NCBI GenBank assembly: GCA_019348195.1
Contig: JAHWJX010000002.1
Location: 21,210-85,209 of the forward strand
DNA from: Pseudomonadota bacterium
GTDB taxonomy: Bacteria; Pseudomonadota; Alphaproteobacteria; Caulobacterales; Caulobacteraceae
Reading direction: 5' to 3'
Length of the DNA stretch: 64,000 bases
Positions 38,329 through 49,788 of this stretch are shown one piece after another (within the stretch, counting starts at the first letter, position 1; each line of letters opens with the position of its first letter). The notes under the pieces were generated by a model, which was not told where the DNA came from, did not search any database, and saw only the letters and a list, made by a program, of their open reading frames with translations. The translations under genes and the position numbers were made by a program.

Positions 38329-38363
38329 GACCCCCGCGGTCCACCGCGGCGGGTCTTTGTTTT
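38329..38363 (+). terminator. Terminator-like hairpin in the S10 operon leader
   Basis: GACCCCCGCGG (38329-38339) pairs with CCGCGGCGGGTC (38344-38355) around a TCCA loop with a single bulge, then TTTGTTTT. It lies about 110 bases after the proposed promoter and 90 before rpsJ, so it could attenuate the operon, or it could end readthrough from the GIN gene. Confidence 0.6.
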
Positions 38364-38453
38364 GCGATCTCGCGATGTGGACGGTCCTTCGGGGCTGAGT
38401 TCGCGTTCGGGGCCGATCGGTCTTTGAATGGTTTGGGAAGCGTCGAGAGCGAC

Positions 38454-38766
<313 letters not shown>

Positions 38767-38770
38767 GCCT

Positions 38771-39571
38771 ATGCGCACCGGAGTCATCGCCAAGAAACTG
38801 GGCATGACGCGCTTCTTCGACGCGTCGGGCCAGCACGTACCGGTCACGGTTCTGTCGCTCGACGGCTGCCAGGTGACCGCCCAGCGCACCACCGAGCGCG
38901 ACGGCTATGTCGCGCTGCAGCTGGGTGCCGGTCGCAAGAAGGCCAAGAACACCAGCCAGGCCATGCGCGGACACTTCGCCAAAGCGCTGGTCGAGCCCAA
39001 GCAGGTGGTTCAGGAATTCCGCGTGGACCCGGCCAATCTGATCGAGGTCGGAGCCGAGATCACGGCGGACCACTACGTCGAAGGTCAGCACGTCGACATC
39101 CAGGGCCAGACCATCGGCAAGGGCTTCCAGGGCGCAATGAAGCGCTGGAACTTCGGCGGCCTGCGCGCGACCCACGGGGTGTCCGTCTCCCACCGCTCGC
39201 ACGGTTCGACCGGCCAGCGGCAGGATCCGGGCAAGGTGTTCAAGGGCAAGAAGATGGCCGGTCACCTGGGCCAGGAGACCATCACGACCCAGAACCTGCA
39301 GATCGTCCGCGTGGACGTCGAGCGAGGCCTGATCATCGTCAAGGGCGCCGTTCCGGGTTCGGAAGGCAGCTACGTCAGGATCCGCGACTCCTTGAAGAAG
39401 AAGGCTCCGGAGGCGGTTCCCACGCCCGGCGCCTTCCGTGCGGCTGCGAGCAGCGCGCCGACGCAAACCGGCGACGCGCCGTCGGTGGAAGCCGAGGCGA
39501 CCGGCCTGGGTCTGGGCGCCGACGAGGCTCCGGACGCCGCCGCCGACACGAGCACGGGAGAGCAACAGTGA
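38771..39571 (+). CDS. rplC: 50S ribosomal protein L3
   Basis: 266 residues. The core ([17 protein letters not shown] to [14 protein letters not shown], about 215 residues) contains the central loop near the peptidyl transferase centre ([20 protein letters not shown]). A C-terminal tail of about 50 Ala/Thr/acidic residues goes beyond the E. coli length of 209 and is probably disordered. It overlaps rplD by GTGA. Confidence 0.97.
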   Translation: MRTGVIAKKLGMTRFFDASGQHVPVTVLSLDGCQVTAQRTTERDGYVALQLGAGRKKAKNTSQAMRGHFAKALVEPKQVVQEFRVDPANLIEVGAEITADHYVEGQHVDIQGQTIGKGFQGAMKRWNFGGLRATHGVSVSHRSHGSTGQRQDPGKVFKGKKMAGHLGQETITTQNLQIVRVDVERGLIIVKGAVPGSEGSYVRIRDSLKKKAPEAVPTPGAFRAAASSAPTQTGDAPSVEAEATGLGLGADEAPDAAADTSTGEQQ

Positions 39572-40227
39572 GAGCTCAGGTCCTGACGCTCGACAACAGC
39601 CAAGCGGGCGACATCGAGCTGGACGACGCCATCTTCGGCATCGCCGACATCCGCAGCGACATCCTCCAGCGCATGGTGACCTGGCAGCTCGCCAAGCGCC
39701 GGGCCGGCACCCACAAGGTGCAGACGCGCAACGAGAACAGCCGCACCGGCAAGAAGATGTACAAGCAAAAGGGTACGGGCGGCGCCCGCCACGGCTCGCG
39801 CCGCGCGCCCCAGTTCGTGGGCGGCTCGCGCGCCTTTGGTCCGGTGGTGCGCAGCCACGGCTTCGACCTTCCCAAAAAGGTCCGGGCCATGGCGCTGAAG
39901 CACGCGTTGTCGTCCAAGGCCAAGGCCGGGAGCCTGGTGGTGGTGGACGGCGTGGCGCTGGACACGCCCAAGACCGCCGCCCTGCGCGAACGCTTCACCA
40001 CGCTCGGCTGGACCAAGGCGCTGATCATCGCCGGCGCCGAGGTGGACACCAACTTCGGCTTGGCCGCGCGCAACATCCCGCACATCAATGTGCTGCCGAG
40101 CGCCGGGTTGAACGTTTATGACGTGCTGCGCGCCGACACCCTGGTGCTGACGCGCGACGCCGTGGACGCCATCAACGCCCGCTTTGCGCCCAAGAGCGCC
40201 GCGCCGGCTCTGCAGGAGGCCGCGTAA
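39568..40227 (+). CDS. rplD: 50S ribosomal protein L4
   Basis: 219 residues with the tunnel loop [20 protein letters not shown] and [16 protein letters not shown]. In E. coli L4 represses the S10 operon through its leader, relevant to the terminator-like hairpin upstream of rpsJ. GTG start overlapping the rplC stop by 4 bases. The C-terminal Ala-rich tail is longer than in E. coli. Confidence 0.97.
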   Translation: MRAQVLTLDNSQAGDIELDDAIFGIADIRSDILQRMVTWQLAKRRAGTHKVQTRNENSRTGKKMYKQKGTGGARHGSRRAPQFVGGSRAFGPVVRSHGFDLPKKVRAMALKHALSSKAKAGSLVVVDGVALDTPKTAALRERFTTLGWTKALIIAGAEVDTNFGLAARNIPHINVLPSAGLNVYDVLRADTLVLTRDAVDAINARFAPKSAAPALQEAA

Positions 40228-40526
40228 TGGTCGCCGTTACCGAACGCTCCTACGACGTGATCCTGGCCCCGGTGATCACCGAAAAGGCCACAATCTTGTC
40301 GGAACAGAACAAGGTCGTTTTCCGCGTCGCCATGGACAGCACCAAGGACGAGATCGCGCGTGCGGTCGAGAGCCTGTTCTCCGTCCAGGTGCTCAAGGTC
40401 AACACCCTGATCACCAAGGGCAAGCAGAAGCGTTTCCGCGGCCGGACGGGCGTCCGTTCGGACGTCAAGAAGGCCATCGTGACCCTGGCCGAAGGCCAGT
40501 CGATCGACGTGACTACGGGACTCTGA
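40227..40526 (+). CDS. rplW: 50S ribosomal protein L23
   Basis: 99 residues, full length: [20 protein letters not shown] to the C-terminal [14 protein letters not shown], with the tunnel-exit loop [16 protein letters not shown]. It docks trigger factor and SRP at the exit tunnel. ATG overlaps the rplD stop by one base (TAATG). Confidence 0.97.
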   Translation: MVAVTERSYDVILAPVITEKATILSEQNKVVFRVAMDSTKDEIARAVESLFSVQVLKVNTLITKGKQKRFRGRTGVRSDVKKAIVTLAEGQSIDVTTGL

Positions 40527-40527
40527 G

Positions 40528-41367
40528 ATGGCTCTGAAGCAATACAATCCGACCTCGCCCAGCCGTCGCGGCCTGGTGCTGGTTGACCGCAGCGAACTGC
40601 ACAAGGGCCGCCCCGAGAAGAGCCTCGTCGAGGGGCTGACGAAGTCGGGCGGGCGCGGCGGCAACGGCCGTGTCGCGGTCCGCTTCCGCGGCGGCGGCGC
40701 CAAGCGCCTGTACCGTGTGGTGGACTTCAAGCGGCGGAAGTTCGACATGCCGGCCACGGTGGAGCGGCTGGAGTACGACCCCAATCGGACGGCCTTCATC
40801 GCCCTGATCCGCTATGAGGACGGCGAGCTCAACTACATCCTGGCCCCCCAGCGTCTGCACGCGGGCGATCAGGTGATCGCGGGCGAGAAGGTGGACGTGA
40901 AGCCCGGCAACGCCATGCCGCTGCGCGGCATGCCGGTGGGCACCATCATCCACAACATCGAGATGAAGCCGGGCAAGGGCGGCCAGATGGCCCGCTCGGC
41001 CGGCACCTACGCCCAACTGGTCGGCCGCGACGCCGGCTACGCTCAGATCCGCCTGGGGTCGGGCGAACTGCGGCAGGTGCTGGACAGCTGCATCGCCACG
41101 GTGGGCGCGGTGTCCAACGCCGACAACATGAACCAGGTGCTCGGCAAGGCCGGGCGGGTCCGCCACAAGGGCTTCCGCCCACACGTGCGCGGGGTGGCCA
41201 TGAACCCGGTCGACCACCCCCACGGCGGCGGCGAAGGCCGCACCTCCGGCGGCCGTCACCCGGTCACGCCCTGGGGCAAGATCACCCGCGGGCGCAAGAC
41301 CCGCACCAACAAGACCACCGACAAGTTCATCCTTCGCTCGCGTCACGTCAGAAAGGGATCGCGCTGA
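40528..41367 (+). CDS. rplB: 50S ribosomal protein L2
   Basis: 279 residues. The C-terminal catalytic-centre motif [18 protein letters not shown] is intact, including the conserved histidine. The N-terminal RNA-binding part ([20 protein letters not shown]) is normal. It begins one base after rplW and overlaps rpsS by one base. Confidence 0.98.
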   Translation: MALKQYNPTSPSRRGLVLVDRSELHKGRPEKSLVEGLTKSGGRGGNGRVAVRFRGGGAKRLYRVVDFKRRKFDMPATVERLEYDPNRTAFIALIRYEDGELNYILAPQRLHAGDQVIAGEKVDVKPGNAMPLRGMPVGTIIHNIEMKPGKGGQMARSAGTYAQLVGRDAGYAQIRLGSGELRQVLDSCIATVGAVSNADNMNQVLGKAGRVRHKGFRPHVRGVAMNPVDHPHGGGEGRTSGGRHPVTPWGKITRGRKTRTNKTTDKFILRSRHVRKGSR

Positions 41368-41645
41368 TGGCCCGCTCCTCCTGGAAAGGCCCCTTTGTCG
41401 ACGGCTATCTGCTGAAGAAGGCCGACGTCGCCCAGAACTCGGGCCGCAAGGACGTGATCAAGACCTGGTCGCGCCGCTCGACCATCCTGCCGCAATTCGT
41501 GGGCCTGACCTTTGGCGTCCACAACGGCCACAAACACATCCCCGTGGCCATCAGCGAGGACATGGTGGGCATGAAGCTGGGCGAATTCGCGCCCACGCGC
41601 ACCTTCTACGGCCACGCGGCCGATAAGAAAGCGAAGCGGAAATAG
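41367..41645 (+). CDS. rpsS: 30S ribosomal protein S19
   Basis: 92 residues, same length as E. coli: [18 protein letters not shown] to AKRK, with [20 protein letters not shown]. It forms the 30S head with S13. Confidence 0.98.
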   Translation: MARSSWKGPFVDGYLLKKADVAQNSGRKDVIKTWSRRSTILPQFVGLTFGVHNGHKHIPVAISEDMVGMKLGEFAPTRTFYGHAADKKAKRK

Positions 41646-41647
41646 CC

Positions 41648-42028
41648 ATGAGCCAGACCGCAAACCCCCGCCGCGTCGGCGAGACCGAGGCCCGGGCCAA
41701 GGTCGTCAACCTGCGCACCTCGCCGCGCAAGCTGAACCTGGTGGCGCAATCCATCCGCGGCCTGCCGGTCCAGCGCGCCCTGAGCGAGCTGGAGTTCAGC
41801 CACAAGCGGATCGCCATCGACGTCCGCAAGGCGCTCTATTCCGCGATCTCCAATGCGGAGAACAACCACAGCCTCGACATCGACTCCCTGGTCGTGGCCG
41901 AAGCCTATGTGGGCAAGAATCTGGTGATGAAGCGGTTTTCGGCGCGTGCGCGCGGCCGGGCTTCGCGCATCGAGAAACCCTTCTCCGAGATCACCATCGT
42001 GGTCCGCGAGATGAGCGAGGCCGCTTAA
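41648..42028 (+). CDS. rplV: 50S ribosomal protein L22
   Basis: 126 residues with an N-terminal extension of about 13. Core: [20 protein letters not shown] and the tunnel hairpin [20 protein letters not shown], the region where macrolide-resistance changes occur elsewhere; no deletion is seen here. Confidence 0.97.
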   Translation: MSQTANPRRVGETEARAKVVNLRTSPRKLNLVAQSIRGLPVQRALSELEFSHKRIAIDVRKALYSAISNAENNHSLDIDSLVVAEAYVGKNLVMKRFSARARGRASRIEKPFSEITIVVREMSEAA

Positions 42029-42029
42029 G

Positions 42030-42821
<792 letters not shown>

Positions 42822-42830
42822 GGTTTCACC

Positions 42831-43271
42831 ATGCTGTCTCCAAAGAAAACCAAGTACCGGAAGGCTTTCAAAGGCCGGATCAAGGGCGAGACCAAGGGCG
42901 GCGCTTCGCTCAACTTCGGCTCCTACGGCCTCAAGGCGCAGGAGCCCGAGCGGGTCACCGCGCGCCAGATCGAGGCCTGCCGTCGGGCGATCACCCGGCA
43001 GATGAAGCGTCAGGGCCGCGTCTGGATCCGGATCTTCCCGGACCTTCCCGTCACCGACAAGCCGGCCGAAGTTCGCATGGGCAAGGGCAAGGGCGCGGTG
43101 GACTATTGGGCCGCGCGCGTGGCCCCGGGGCGCATCATGTTCGAGATTGACGGCGTGCCGGACGACGTGGCGCGCGAAGCGCTGCGGCTGGGCGCCGCCA
43201 AGCTGCCGATCCGGGTCAAGGTGGTTACCCGCGCCGACCACGGCGGCGCGATGGCGACGGAGGCGGCGTGA
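42831..43271 (+). CDS. rplP: 50S ribosomal protein L16
   Basis: 146 residues: [58 protein letters not shown]. The C-terminus is some 10 residues longer than in E. coli ([10 protein letters not shown]). It ends overlapping the rpmC start (TGATG). Confidence 0.97.
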   Translation: MLSPKKTKYRKAFKGRIKGETKGGASLNFGSYGLKAQEPERVTARQIEACRRAITRQMKRQGRVWIRIFPDLPVTDKPAEVRMGKGKGAVDYWAARVAPGRIMFEIDGVPDDVAREALRLGAAKLPIRVKVVTRADHGGAMATEAA

Positions 43272-43474
43272 TGGCCAAGGCGATCGAACAACACCGCGGC
43301 CAGACCGCCGACCAGCTGCAGGACGGTCTGCTCGATCTCAAGCGCGAGCAGTTCAACCTGCGCTTCCAAGCCGCGACCGGTCAGCTTGAAAAACCGCACC
43401 GCGTGAACGAAGTGCGCAAATCCATCGCGCGCATCAAGACGCTCCAGCGCCAGCAACGCCCGGCGCAGGGCTAA
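43271..43474 (+). CDS. rpmC: 50S ribosomal protein L29
   Basis: 67 residues from the ATG overlapping the rplP stop; core [20 protein letters not shown] and [14 protein letters not shown], a two-helix hairpin near the tunnel exit. Confidence 0.96.
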   Translation: MAKAIEQHRGQTADQLQDGLLDLKREQFNLRFQAATGQLEKPHRVNEVRKSIARIKTLQRQQRPAQG

Positions 43475-43484
43475 GGACAAACAC

Positions 43485-43751
43485 ATGCCCAAACGAGTTC
43501 TGGAAGGCGTGGTCGTGTCCGACAAGGGTGACAAGACCGTCATCGTCACTGTCGAACGCACCTTGCTGCATCCGCTGCTAAAGAAGACCGTGCGTCGCTC
43601 CAAGCGCTACCATGCGCACGACGAGGCCAACGCCTATCGCGCCGGCGAGAAGGCCCGCATCATCGAATGCGCGCCCAAGTCGAAGTTGAAGCGTTGGGAG
43701 GTCCTGCCAAAGGCCGCCGCCGCCCCCCAAAGCAGCGTCGGGGGAGCCTGA
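43485..43751 (+). CDS. rpsQ: 30S ribosomal protein S17
   Basis: 88 residues: [46 protein letters not shown], an OB-fold that binds 16S rRNA early in assembly. Confidence 0.97.
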   Translation: MPKRVLEGVVVSDKGDKTVIVTVERTLLHPLLKKTVRRSKRYHAHDEANAYRAGEKARIIECAPKSKLKRWEVLPKAAAAPQSSVGGA

Positions 43752-43754
43752 TCC

Positions 43755-44123
43755 ATGATCCAGATGCAAACCAACCTGGAGGTGGCCGACAACTCCGGCG
43801 CCCGCCGCGTCATGTGCATCAAGGTGCTGGGCGGCGCCAAGCGTCGCTACGCCGGCGTGGGCGACGTGATCGTGGTCTCCGTCAAGGAAGCCATCCCGCG
43901 GGGGCGCGTGAAAAAGGGCGACGTGATGCGCGCCATCGTGGTCCGTACCTCCAAGGACATCCAGCGCAAGGACGGCTCGGTCATTCGCTTCGACCGCAAC
44001 GCCGCCGTGCTGGTGAACAAGCAGGCCGAGCCCATCGGCACCCGGATCTTCGGCCCGGTTCCGCGCGAGCTGCGCGCCAAGAACCACATGAAGATCATCT
44101 CGCTCGCGCCCGAGGTGCTGTGA
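43755..44123 (+). CDS. rplN: 50S ribosomal protein L14
   Basis: 122 residues, usual length: [20 protein letters not shown], the signature [13 protein letters not shown], to [15 protein letters not shown]. Site of RsfS binding on the large subunit. Overlaps rplX by TGATG. Confidence 0.98.
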   Translation: MIQMQTNLEVADNSGARRVMCIKVLGGAKRRYAGVGDVIVVSVKEAIPRGRVKKGDVMRAIVVRTSKDIQRKDGSVIRFDRNAAVLVNKQAEPIGTRIFGPVPRELRAKNHMKIISLAPEVL

Positions 44124-44434
44124 TGGCCGCCAAGATCAAGAAGGGCGACCGCGTCGTGGTCCTGACCGGCAAGAGCCGCGGCCAGGAAGGCACGGTCCAG
44201 AAGGTGTTTCCCGCCGAGCAGCGTTTGCTGGTCGAGGGCGTCAACATGGTCCAGCGCCACACAAAGCCCAGCCAGGCCGATCCGCAGGGTGGGATCAAGC
44301 ACAAGGAAGCGCCGATCCACGTGTCCAACGTGGCCATCGCGACGGCGAACGGCGCCAGCCGCGTGGGCTTCCGCATCGAAGGGGACAAGAAGGTCCGCTT
44401 CGCCAAGAAGACGGGAGCGACGATCGATGTCTGA
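44123..44434 (+). CDS. rplX: 50S ribosomal protein L24
   Basis: 103 residues from the ATG at 44123: [20 protein letters not shown] (KOW motif) and [16 protein letters not shown] primary 23S assembly initiator. Its end overlaps the rplE start by 8 bases. Confidence 0.97.
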   Translation: MAAKIKKGDRVVVLTGKSRGQEGTVQKVFPAEQRLLVEGVNMVQRHTKPSQADPQGGIKHKEAPIHVSNVAIATANGASRVGFRIEGDKKVRFAKKTGATIDV

Positions 44435-44996
44435 CGTCGACACGACGAAATACGAGCCGCGTCTGGCGACCGAGTACCGGCAGCGCATTCGCGCCGCCAT
44501 GCGCGAGGAGTTCGGCTACACCAACGAGATGCAGATCCCCAAGCTGGACAAGATCGTTCTGAACATGGGCATCGGCGAAGCGGTGGCGGATTCCAAAAAG
44601 GCCCAGGCGGCCATGAAGGACCTGGCCCTGATCGCGGGTCAGAAGCCGGCGCCCACGCGCGCGCGCACCTCTATCGCCGGCTTCAAGCTGCGCGAGCAGA
44701 TGGTGATCGGCGCCAAGGTCACCTTGCGCAAGCACCGCATGTACGAGTTCCTGGACCGGTTGATCACCATCGCCCTTCCGCGGGTGAAGGACTTCCGCGG
44801 CCTGAAGCCCACCTCCTTCGACGGGCGGGGCAACTACGCCATGGGTCTGCGGGAGCACATCGTCTTCCCTGAGATCAACTACGACCAGATCGACCAGATG
44901 TGGGGCATGGACATCGTCGTGGCCACCACCGCCAAGAGCGACGACGAAGCCCGCGCCCTGCTGCGTCAATTCCAGTTCCCGTTCGTTCAAAGCTGA
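44427..44996 (+). CDS. rplE: 50S ribosomal protein L5
   Basis: 189 residues from the ATG at 44427 ([20 protein letters not shown]), with [20 protein letters not shown] and [17 protein letters not shown]. Binds 5S rRNA. The 8-base overlap with rplX points to translational coupling. Confidence 0.97.
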   Translation: MSDVDTTKYEPRLATEYRQRIRAAMREEFGYTNEMQIPKLDKIVLNMGIGEAVADSKKAQAAMKDLALIAGQKPAPTRARTSIAGFKLREQMVIGAKVTLRKHRMYEFLDRLITIALPRVKDFRGLKPTSFDGRGNYAMGLREHIVFPEINYDQIDQMWGMDIVVATTAKSDDEARALLRQFQFPFVQS

Positions 44997-45014
44997 GCGG
45001 GGAAAGGCACCGAA

Positions 45015-45320
45015 ATGGCTAAGAAATCCGCTGTCAACCGCAACGAGAACGTCAAAGACCTCGTCAAGCAGTACGCCGCCAAGCGCGCCGCGCTCAAGGC
45101 CACCGCCAACGACGAGAGCCTGCCGCTCGAGGAGCGCTTCGATGCGCGCCTGAAGCTGGCGGAGCTGCCCCGCAACTCCTCGCCCACGCGCATCCGCAAC
45201 CGTTGCAAGATGACAGGCCGGCCGCGCGCCTACTACCGCAAGCTGCAGATGAGCCGCATCGCGCTGCGGTCCTTGGGGTCGCTGGGTCAGATCCCGGGCC
45301 TCGTGAAGTCGAGCTGGTAG
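45015..45320 (+). CDS. rpsN: 30S ribosomal protein S14
   Basis: 101 residues, the long zinc-independent form (no CxxC pairs): [20 protein letters not shown] to [20 protein letters not shown]. Confidence 0.98.
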   Translation: MAKKSAVNRNENVKDLVKQYAAKRAALKATANDESLPLEERFDARLKLAELPRNSSPTRIRNRCKMTGRPRAYYRKLQMSRIALRSLGSLGQIPGLVKSSW

Positions 45321-45332
45321 GGGAGGCGATTC

Positions 45333-45734
45333 ATGTCCGCCATCAACGATCCCCTGAGCGACCTCATCGCCCGCATCAAGAACGCGGCCATGCGCAAGCG
45401 CTCCAAGGTGTCCACGCCCGCCTCCAAGCTCCGCCAGCGCGTGCTCGACGTCCTGCAGGACGAGGGCTATATCCGCGGCTACACCCTGGTTGAGCAACCG
45501 GGCGAGTTCCCCATCTTCGAAATCGAGCTGAAGTACTTCGACGGCGAGCCCGTGATCGCCGAGATCTCGCGGGTGTCCAAGCCCGGCCGGCGCGTCTACT
45601 CCTCGATCAAGGACCTGAAGCCGATCAGGAACGGCCTCGGGATCTCCATCCTTTCCACGCCCAAGGGCGTCATGAGCGACGTCGCCGCCCGCGACCAGAA
45701 CGTCGGCGGCGAAGTGTTGTGCCGGGTGTACTGA
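45333..45734 (+). CDS. rpsH: 30S ribosomal protein S8
   Basis: 133 residues: [21 protein letters not shown]-terminal [20 protein letters not shown] and [11 protein letters not shown]. In E. coli S8 represses the spc operon. A 143-base REP-like insertion separates it from rplF, unlike the tight spacing elsewhere. Confidence 0.98.
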   Translation: MSAINDPLSDLIARIKNAAMRKRSKVSTPASKLRQRVLDVLQDEGYIRGYTLVEQPGEFPIFEIELKYFDGEPVIAEISRVSKPGRRVYSSIKDLKPIRNGLGISILSTPKGVMSDVAARDQNVGGEVLCRVY

Positions 45735-45760
45735 TGCCATCGGATCTCAGCCCCGTTCCG

Positions 45761-45791
45761 TTCTCCCCGGTGAAAGCCGGGGCTCATCCCG
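45761..45791 (+). repeat. REP-like palindrome, copy A
   Basis: CCCCGG-tgaaag-CCGGGG hairpin with flanks matching copies B and C (consensus CTCCCC-G-CGAAAGCCGGGG-TCCAT-like). It lies between rpsH and rplF, facing copy B in inverted orientation about 45 bases away, as in a REPIN. Confidence 0.65.
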
Positions 45792-45834
45792 CCCCAAGCG
45801 CCTGGCTTGGACGGCGACAATCGCGCTCGACCCA

Positions 45835-45870
45835 GGCATGGACCCCGGCTCTCGCCGGGACGAGCGGGAG
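45835..45870 (-). repeat. REP-like palindrome, copy B
   Basis: Minus-strand reading CTCCCGCTCGTCCCGG-CGAGAG-CCGGGGTCCATGCC, close to copy C at 63688. Its outer end supplies GGGAG of the Shine-Dalgarno sequence of rplF (GGGAGG, 45866-45871, 6 bases before the ATG). Confidence 0.65.
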
Positions 45871-45877
45871 GTAGGTC

Positions 45878-46411
45878 ATGTCGCGTATCGGAAAACAGCC
45901 CGTCCCCGTCGCCGCCGGCGTGACCGTCACGCTGAGCGGGCAAACGGTGTCGGTGAAGGGGCCCAAGGGCCAGAGCAGCTTCACCGTTCCCGAAGAGATC
46001 GAGCTCAGCCAGGGGCCCGACGGCCTGACCTTCGCACCGCGTGAAGACACCCAGCGCGCCCGCGCCATGTGGGGCTTGTCGCGCACCCTGGTGGCCAACA
46101 TGGTCGAGGGCGTGACCTCCGGCTTCGAGCGCAATCTCGAGCTGGTCGGCGTGGGCTATCGCGCCGCCATGAGGGGCCGCAACCTGTCGCTCCAGCTTGG
46201 CTTCAGCCACGACGTCGACCTGGTTCCGCCCGAAGGCATCACCTTCGCCGTGGGCAAGCCGACCGAGGTGAAGATCACCGGCACCGACAAGCAGGCGGTG
46301 GGCGAAATGGCCGCCACCATCCGGAAGATCCGTCCGCCCGAACCTTACAAGGGCAAGGGCGTGCGTTATGCGGGCGAAAAGGTCCGCCGCAAGGAAGGCA
46401 AGAAGAAGTAA
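45878..46411 (+). CDS. rplF: 50S ribosomal protein L6
   Basis: 177 residues, as in E. coli: [20 protein letters not shown], and the C-terminal signature [20 protein letters not shown]. The ribosome-binding site GGGAGG overlaps the end of a REP-like element. Overlaps rplR by one base. Confidence 0.98.
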   Translation: MSRIGKQPVPVAAGVTVTLSGQTVSVKGPKGQSSFTVPEEIELSQGPDGLTFAPREDTQRARAMWGLSRTLVANMVEGVTSGFERNLELVGVGYRAAMRGRNLSLQLGFSHDVDLVPPEGITFAVGKPTEVKITGTDKQAVGEMAATIRKIRPPEPYKGKGVRYAGEKVRRKEGKKK

Positions 46412-46770
46412 TGGCCCTGAAACCCAGAGATGCTCAGGCCAAGCGCTCGCAGCGCACGCGGACCCGTTTGCGCAAGCTGGCCAACGGTCGCCCGCGCTTG
46501 TCGGTCTTCCGCTCCAGCAAGAACATCTACGCCCAGGTGATCGACGACACGCGCGGCGTGACCGTCGCCGCGGCCTCCACCGTGGAGGAGACGGCGGGCG
46601 TGGAGAAGGGCTCCAACAAGGACGCCGCGGCTGTCGTGGGCCGGCTCATCGCCGAGCGCGCGAGGGCGGCCGGTGTCGAGGCCGTGGTTTTCGACCGTGG
46701 CGGCTATCTGTATCATGGTCGGGTCAAGGCCCTGGCCGACGCCGCGCGCGAAGCCGGCCTGAACTTCTAA
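46411..46770 (+). CDS. rplR: 50S ribosomal protein L18
   Basis: 119 residues from the ATG at 46411 overlapping the rplF stop: [20 protein letters not shown] to [20 protein letters not shown]. Binds 5S rRNA with L5. Confidence 0.97.
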   Translation: MALKPRDAQAKRSQRTRTRLRKLANGRPRLSVFRSSKNIYAQVIDDTRGVTVAAASTVEETAGVEKGSNKDAAAVVGRLIAERARAAGVEAVVFDRGGYLYHGRVKALADAAREAGLNF

Positions 46771-46780
46771 GGACTGACCC

Positions 46781-47386
46781 ATGGCGCGTGGCGATCAACA
46801 GCGTGGCGGCGGCGGCGACAACCGCAACCGTCGGGACCGCAACAACCGCGACGAGGGCGAACAGTCCGACATCGTTGAGAAGCTGGTTCACATCAACCGC
46901 GTGGCTGCGACGGTGAAGGGCGGCCGGCGCTTCTCCTTCGCCGCCCTGATGGTGGTGGGCGACCAGAAGGGCCGGGTAGGCTTCGGGCACGGCAAGGCGC
47001 GCGAAGTGCCGGAAGCCATCCGCAAGGCCACCGAAGAGGCCAAAAAGACCATGATCCGCGTGCCGCTGCGCGAAAGCCGCACCCTGCACCATGACGGCTC
47101 GGGCCGTCACGGCGCGGGCAAGGTGATGCTGCGCGCTGCCCCTCCGGGAACCGGCGTGATTGCGGGCGGCCCGATGCGCGCCGTGCTGGAAACCCTGGGC
47201 ATCCAGGACGTGGTCGCCAAGAGCCTGGGTTCGTCCAACCCGTACAACATGATCCGCGCCACCTTTGACGCGCTGAAGGAACAGTCCTCGCCCCGCCAGA
47301 TCGCCTCCAAGCGCGGCAAGAAGGTGGGCGACATCCTGGGCGGCCGCCGCGACGGTGCGTCCGATCCTCAATCGCTGGAGGGCTGA
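46781..47386 (+). CDS. rpsE: 30S ribosomal protein S5
   Basis: 201 residues. The N-terminal 30 are an Arg/Asn/Gly-rich extension. Core: [40 protein letters not shown], and [20 protein letters not shown]. The spectinomycin loop (VKGGRRF) is unaltered in length. Confidence 0.97.
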   Translation: MARGDQQRGGGGDNRNRRDRNNRDEGEQSDIVEKLVHINRVAATVKGGRRFSFAALMVVGDQKGRVGFGHGKAREVPEAIRKATEEAKKTMIRVPLRESRTLHHDGSGRHGAGKVMLRAAPPGTGVIAGGPMRAVLETLGIQDVVAKSLGSSNPYNMIRATFDALKEQSSPRQIASKRGKKVGDILGGRRDGASDPQSLEG

Positions 47387-47387
47387 C

Positions 47388-47567
47388 ATGGCCGAGATCA
47401 CCGTCAAGCAGATCGGCAGCCCGATCCGCCGCGAGGCCGGCCAGCGCGCCACCCTGAAGGGGCTCGGCCTGAACAAGATGGGCCGGGAGCGCACGCTTCA
47501 GGACACGCCCGAGGTGCGCGGCATGATCCGCAAGGTGCACCACATGGTGCAGGTCACCGAGGGCTAG
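47388..47567 (+). CDS. rpmD: 50S ribosomal protein L30
   Basis: 59 residues from the ATG at 47388: [20 protein letters not shown] and [20 protein letters not shown]. Starts one base after rpsE. A 172-base gap to rplO follows, wide for this operon. Confidence 0.97.
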   Translation: MAEITVKQIGSPIRREAGQRATLKGLGLNKMGRERTLQDTPEVRGMIRKVHHMVQVTEG

Positions 47568-47739
47568 GAGGTCTTCCCGCGAAGCGGGGAAGCCGATCAG
47601 GCTGCGGGCCGGATAAGGGAGTAAGCGCCGGGCGCACCGTTCCCTGGTCCGGTCTGTGTGAGGCGGCTCTCGTTCACGGGAGCAGACAAAAAAGTGAAAC
47701 CGAGTCGGGCCTTGTTCCGGCGCATAGGTGAGACCGAAG

Positions 47740-48246
47740 ATGAAACTGAACGAACTCGCGCCCGCACCGGGATCCATCAAGAAGCGCATGCGCGTCGGGC
47801 GTGGCGAAGGCTCCGGCAAGGGCAAGACGGCCGGTCGGGGCGTCAAGGGCCAGAAGTCCCGGACGGGCGTGAGCCTGATCGGCTTCGAAGGCGGTCAGAT
47901 GCCGCTGTACATGCGTTTCCCGAAGCGCGGCTTCAACAATCCCAACGCACCCAAGCTGGCCGAGGTGAACCTGTGGCGCATCGCCCAGGCGGTCGAGGCC
48001 GGCCGGCTGGACATCTCCCAGCCGATCGACGCGGCGGCGCTCAAGGCTGCGGGCGTGATTCGCCGCGAACTGGACGGCGTGCGGCTGCTGGGCGAGGGCG
48101 AGATCAGCGGGGCGCTCAACATCACCGTGCACTCCGCCACAGCTTCGGCGGCCCAGGCCATTGCAAACGCGGGCGGCTCCGTCACCCAGACGCGCAAGCC
48201 GCGTCCGCAGACGGAAGACGCCGCCCAAGGCGCCTCCGGGGCCTAA
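47740..48246 (+). CDS. rplO: 50S ribosomal protein L15
   Basis: 168 residues: [60 protein letters not shown]. The C-terminus has an extra 20 polar residues. ATG at 47740 chosen over an in-frame ATG four codons upstream because it begins the conserved sequence. Confidence 0.97.
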   Translation: MKLNELAPAPGSIKKRMRVGRGEGSGKGKTAGRGVKGQKSRTGVSLIGFEGGQMPLYMRFPKRGFNNPNAPKLAEVNLWRIAQAVEAGRLDISQPIDAAALKAAGVIRRELDGVRLLGEGEISGALNITVHSATASAAQAIANAGGSVTQTRKPRPQTEDAAQGASGA

Positions 48247-48255
48247 GAACCTTCA

Positions 48256-48283
48256 CCGGCGGTCTCGCAAGCGGGGCCGCCGG
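48256..48283 (+). other. Hairpin between rplO and secY
   Basis: CCGGCGG (48256-48262) and CCGCCGG (48277-48283), 7-bp stem, 14-base loop, 44 bases 5' of secY. No T-run. Possibly sets relative secY expression. Confidence 0.35.
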
Positions 48284-48326
48284 GCGCTATCTGTCGCGAA
48301 ACGAACTCGCGTTCCAGGAGTAGGCC

Positions 48327-49757
48327 ATGGCTTCGGCCGCAGAGCAGCTCGCCGCCAATCTGAACTTCGGCGCCTTTCAGCGCGCCACCGAGCTGCAAAA
48401 GCGCATCCTGTTCACCCTGGGCGCGCTGCTGGTCTACCGCATCGGCACCTATATCCCGATCCCGGGCATCGACGCCGAAGCCTTTCGCGCCGCCTTCTCA
48501 GGCCAGGCGGGCGGGATCCTGGGCATGTTCAACATGTTCAGCGGCGGCGCCGTGGAGCGGATGGCCGTTTTCGCGCTGAACGTCACCCCCTACATCTCGG
48601 CCAGCATCATCGTGCAGCTCATGGGCACGGTTTACGGGCCTTGGGAGAAGCTCCGGAAGGAGGGTGGGGAGGCTGGGCGCAAGACGCTCAACCAGTACAC
48701 CCGCTATCTCACGCTGGTGCTGGCGCTGTTCCAGTCCTTCGGCATCGCCGTGGGCCTGCAGAACACCCAGGGCCTGGTGCCCGACCCGGGCCTCTTCTTC
48801 CTGGTCTCCACCGTGGCCACGCTCACGGGCGGGACCATGTTCATGATGTGGCTGGGCGAGCAGATCACCAGCCGCGGCGTGGGCAACGGCATCTCTTTGA
48901 TCATCTTCGCCGGCATTGTAGCGGCCCTGCCGCGCTCGATCTGGCAGCTCCTGACGCTCACGCGCCAGGGCGAGTTCAACGCCTTCGGCCTGTTCGCGAT
49001 CGCCGCCATCGCGATCGCCTTGGTGCTGTTCATCGTCTTCATGGAGCGCGCCCAGCGGCGCATCCTGGTGCAGTATCCCAAGCGCCAGCAGGGCAACCGG
49101 ATGTTCGGCGGCGAGAGCTCCTTCCTGCCGCTCAAGGTCAATACCGCGGGCGTGATCCCGCCCATCTTCGCCAGCTCCCTGCTGCTGCTGCCCACCACTA
49201 TCGTGGGCTTCCTGGCGCAGGCGGACCTGCCGGACTGGGCCCAATTCCTGCCCGGACTGGTGGGTCAGCTGCAGCACGGCCAGCCGACCTTCATGATCGT
49301 CTACGGCCTGCTGATCATCTTCTTCTGCTTCTTCTACACCTCCATCGTCTTCAATCCGGAGGACACGGCGGAGAACCTGCGCAAGTACGGCGGCTTTCTG
49401 CCGGGCATCCGGCCGGGCAAGCGAACGGCGGAGTATCTGGATCATGTGCTGACCCGGCTGACGGTGATCGGCGCGGCCTACATCACCGCTGTCTGCCTCC
49501 TGCCCGAGGCGCTGTCGGCCAACTTCGGTCAGACGGTGTACCTGGGCGGCACCTCGCTCCTGATCGTGGTGACGGTGACCATGGATACGGTGGCGCAGAT
49601 CCAGTCGCATCTGCTGGCGCACCAGTACGAAGGCCTCGTCAAGAAGGCCAAGCTGAAGGGATCGCGGCGCCGCGAGCGGCGCCGCTCGGGCGTCCGGCGC
49701 GCAAAAGCCGGGCAGATCGGGCCGGAGCCGGTTCCGCGGATGCCGGAACGGCTTTAA
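48327..49757 (+). CDS. secY: Protein translocase subunit SecY
   Basis: 476 residues with ten predicted membrane spans, beginning [20 protein letters not shown]. Conserved stretches are [13 protein letters not shown], the plug region [20 protein letters not shown] and [20 protein letters not shown]. The C-terminal tail is longer and very basic. Forms the Sec channel. GGAG lies upstream. Confidence 0.97.
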   Translation: MASAAEQLAANLNFGAFQRATELQKRILFTLGALLVYRIGTYIPIPGIDAEAFRAAFSGQAGGILGMFNMFSGGAVERMAVFALNVTPYISASIIVQLMGTVYGPWEKLRKEGGEAGRKTLNQYTRYLTLVLALFQSFGIAVGLQNTQGLVPDPGLFFLVSTVATLTGGTMFMMWLGEQITSRGVGNGISLIIFAGIVAALPRSIWQLLTLTRQGEFNAFGLFAIAAIAIALVLFIVFMERAQRRILVQYPKRQQGNRMFGGESSFLPLKVNTAGVIPPIFASSLLLLPTTIVGFLAQADLPDWAQFLPGLVGQLQHGQPTFMIVYGLLIIFFCFFYTSIVFNPEDTAENLRKYGGFLPGIRPGKRTAEYLDHVLTRLTVIGAAYITAVCLLPEALSANFGQTVYLGGTSLLIVVTVTMDTVAQIQSHLLAHQYEGLVKKAKLKGSRRRERRRSGVRRAKAGQIGPEPVPRMPERL

Positions 49758-49788
49758 GAGACTCGCGACGGGAAGGGGCGAAGCGTCG

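Noticed and set aside
38163..38453. A small RNA gene between the GIN protein and rpsJ
   Set aside because: The promoter plus hairpin are explained equally well as the S10 leader; nothing distinguishes a separate RNA without transcript data.
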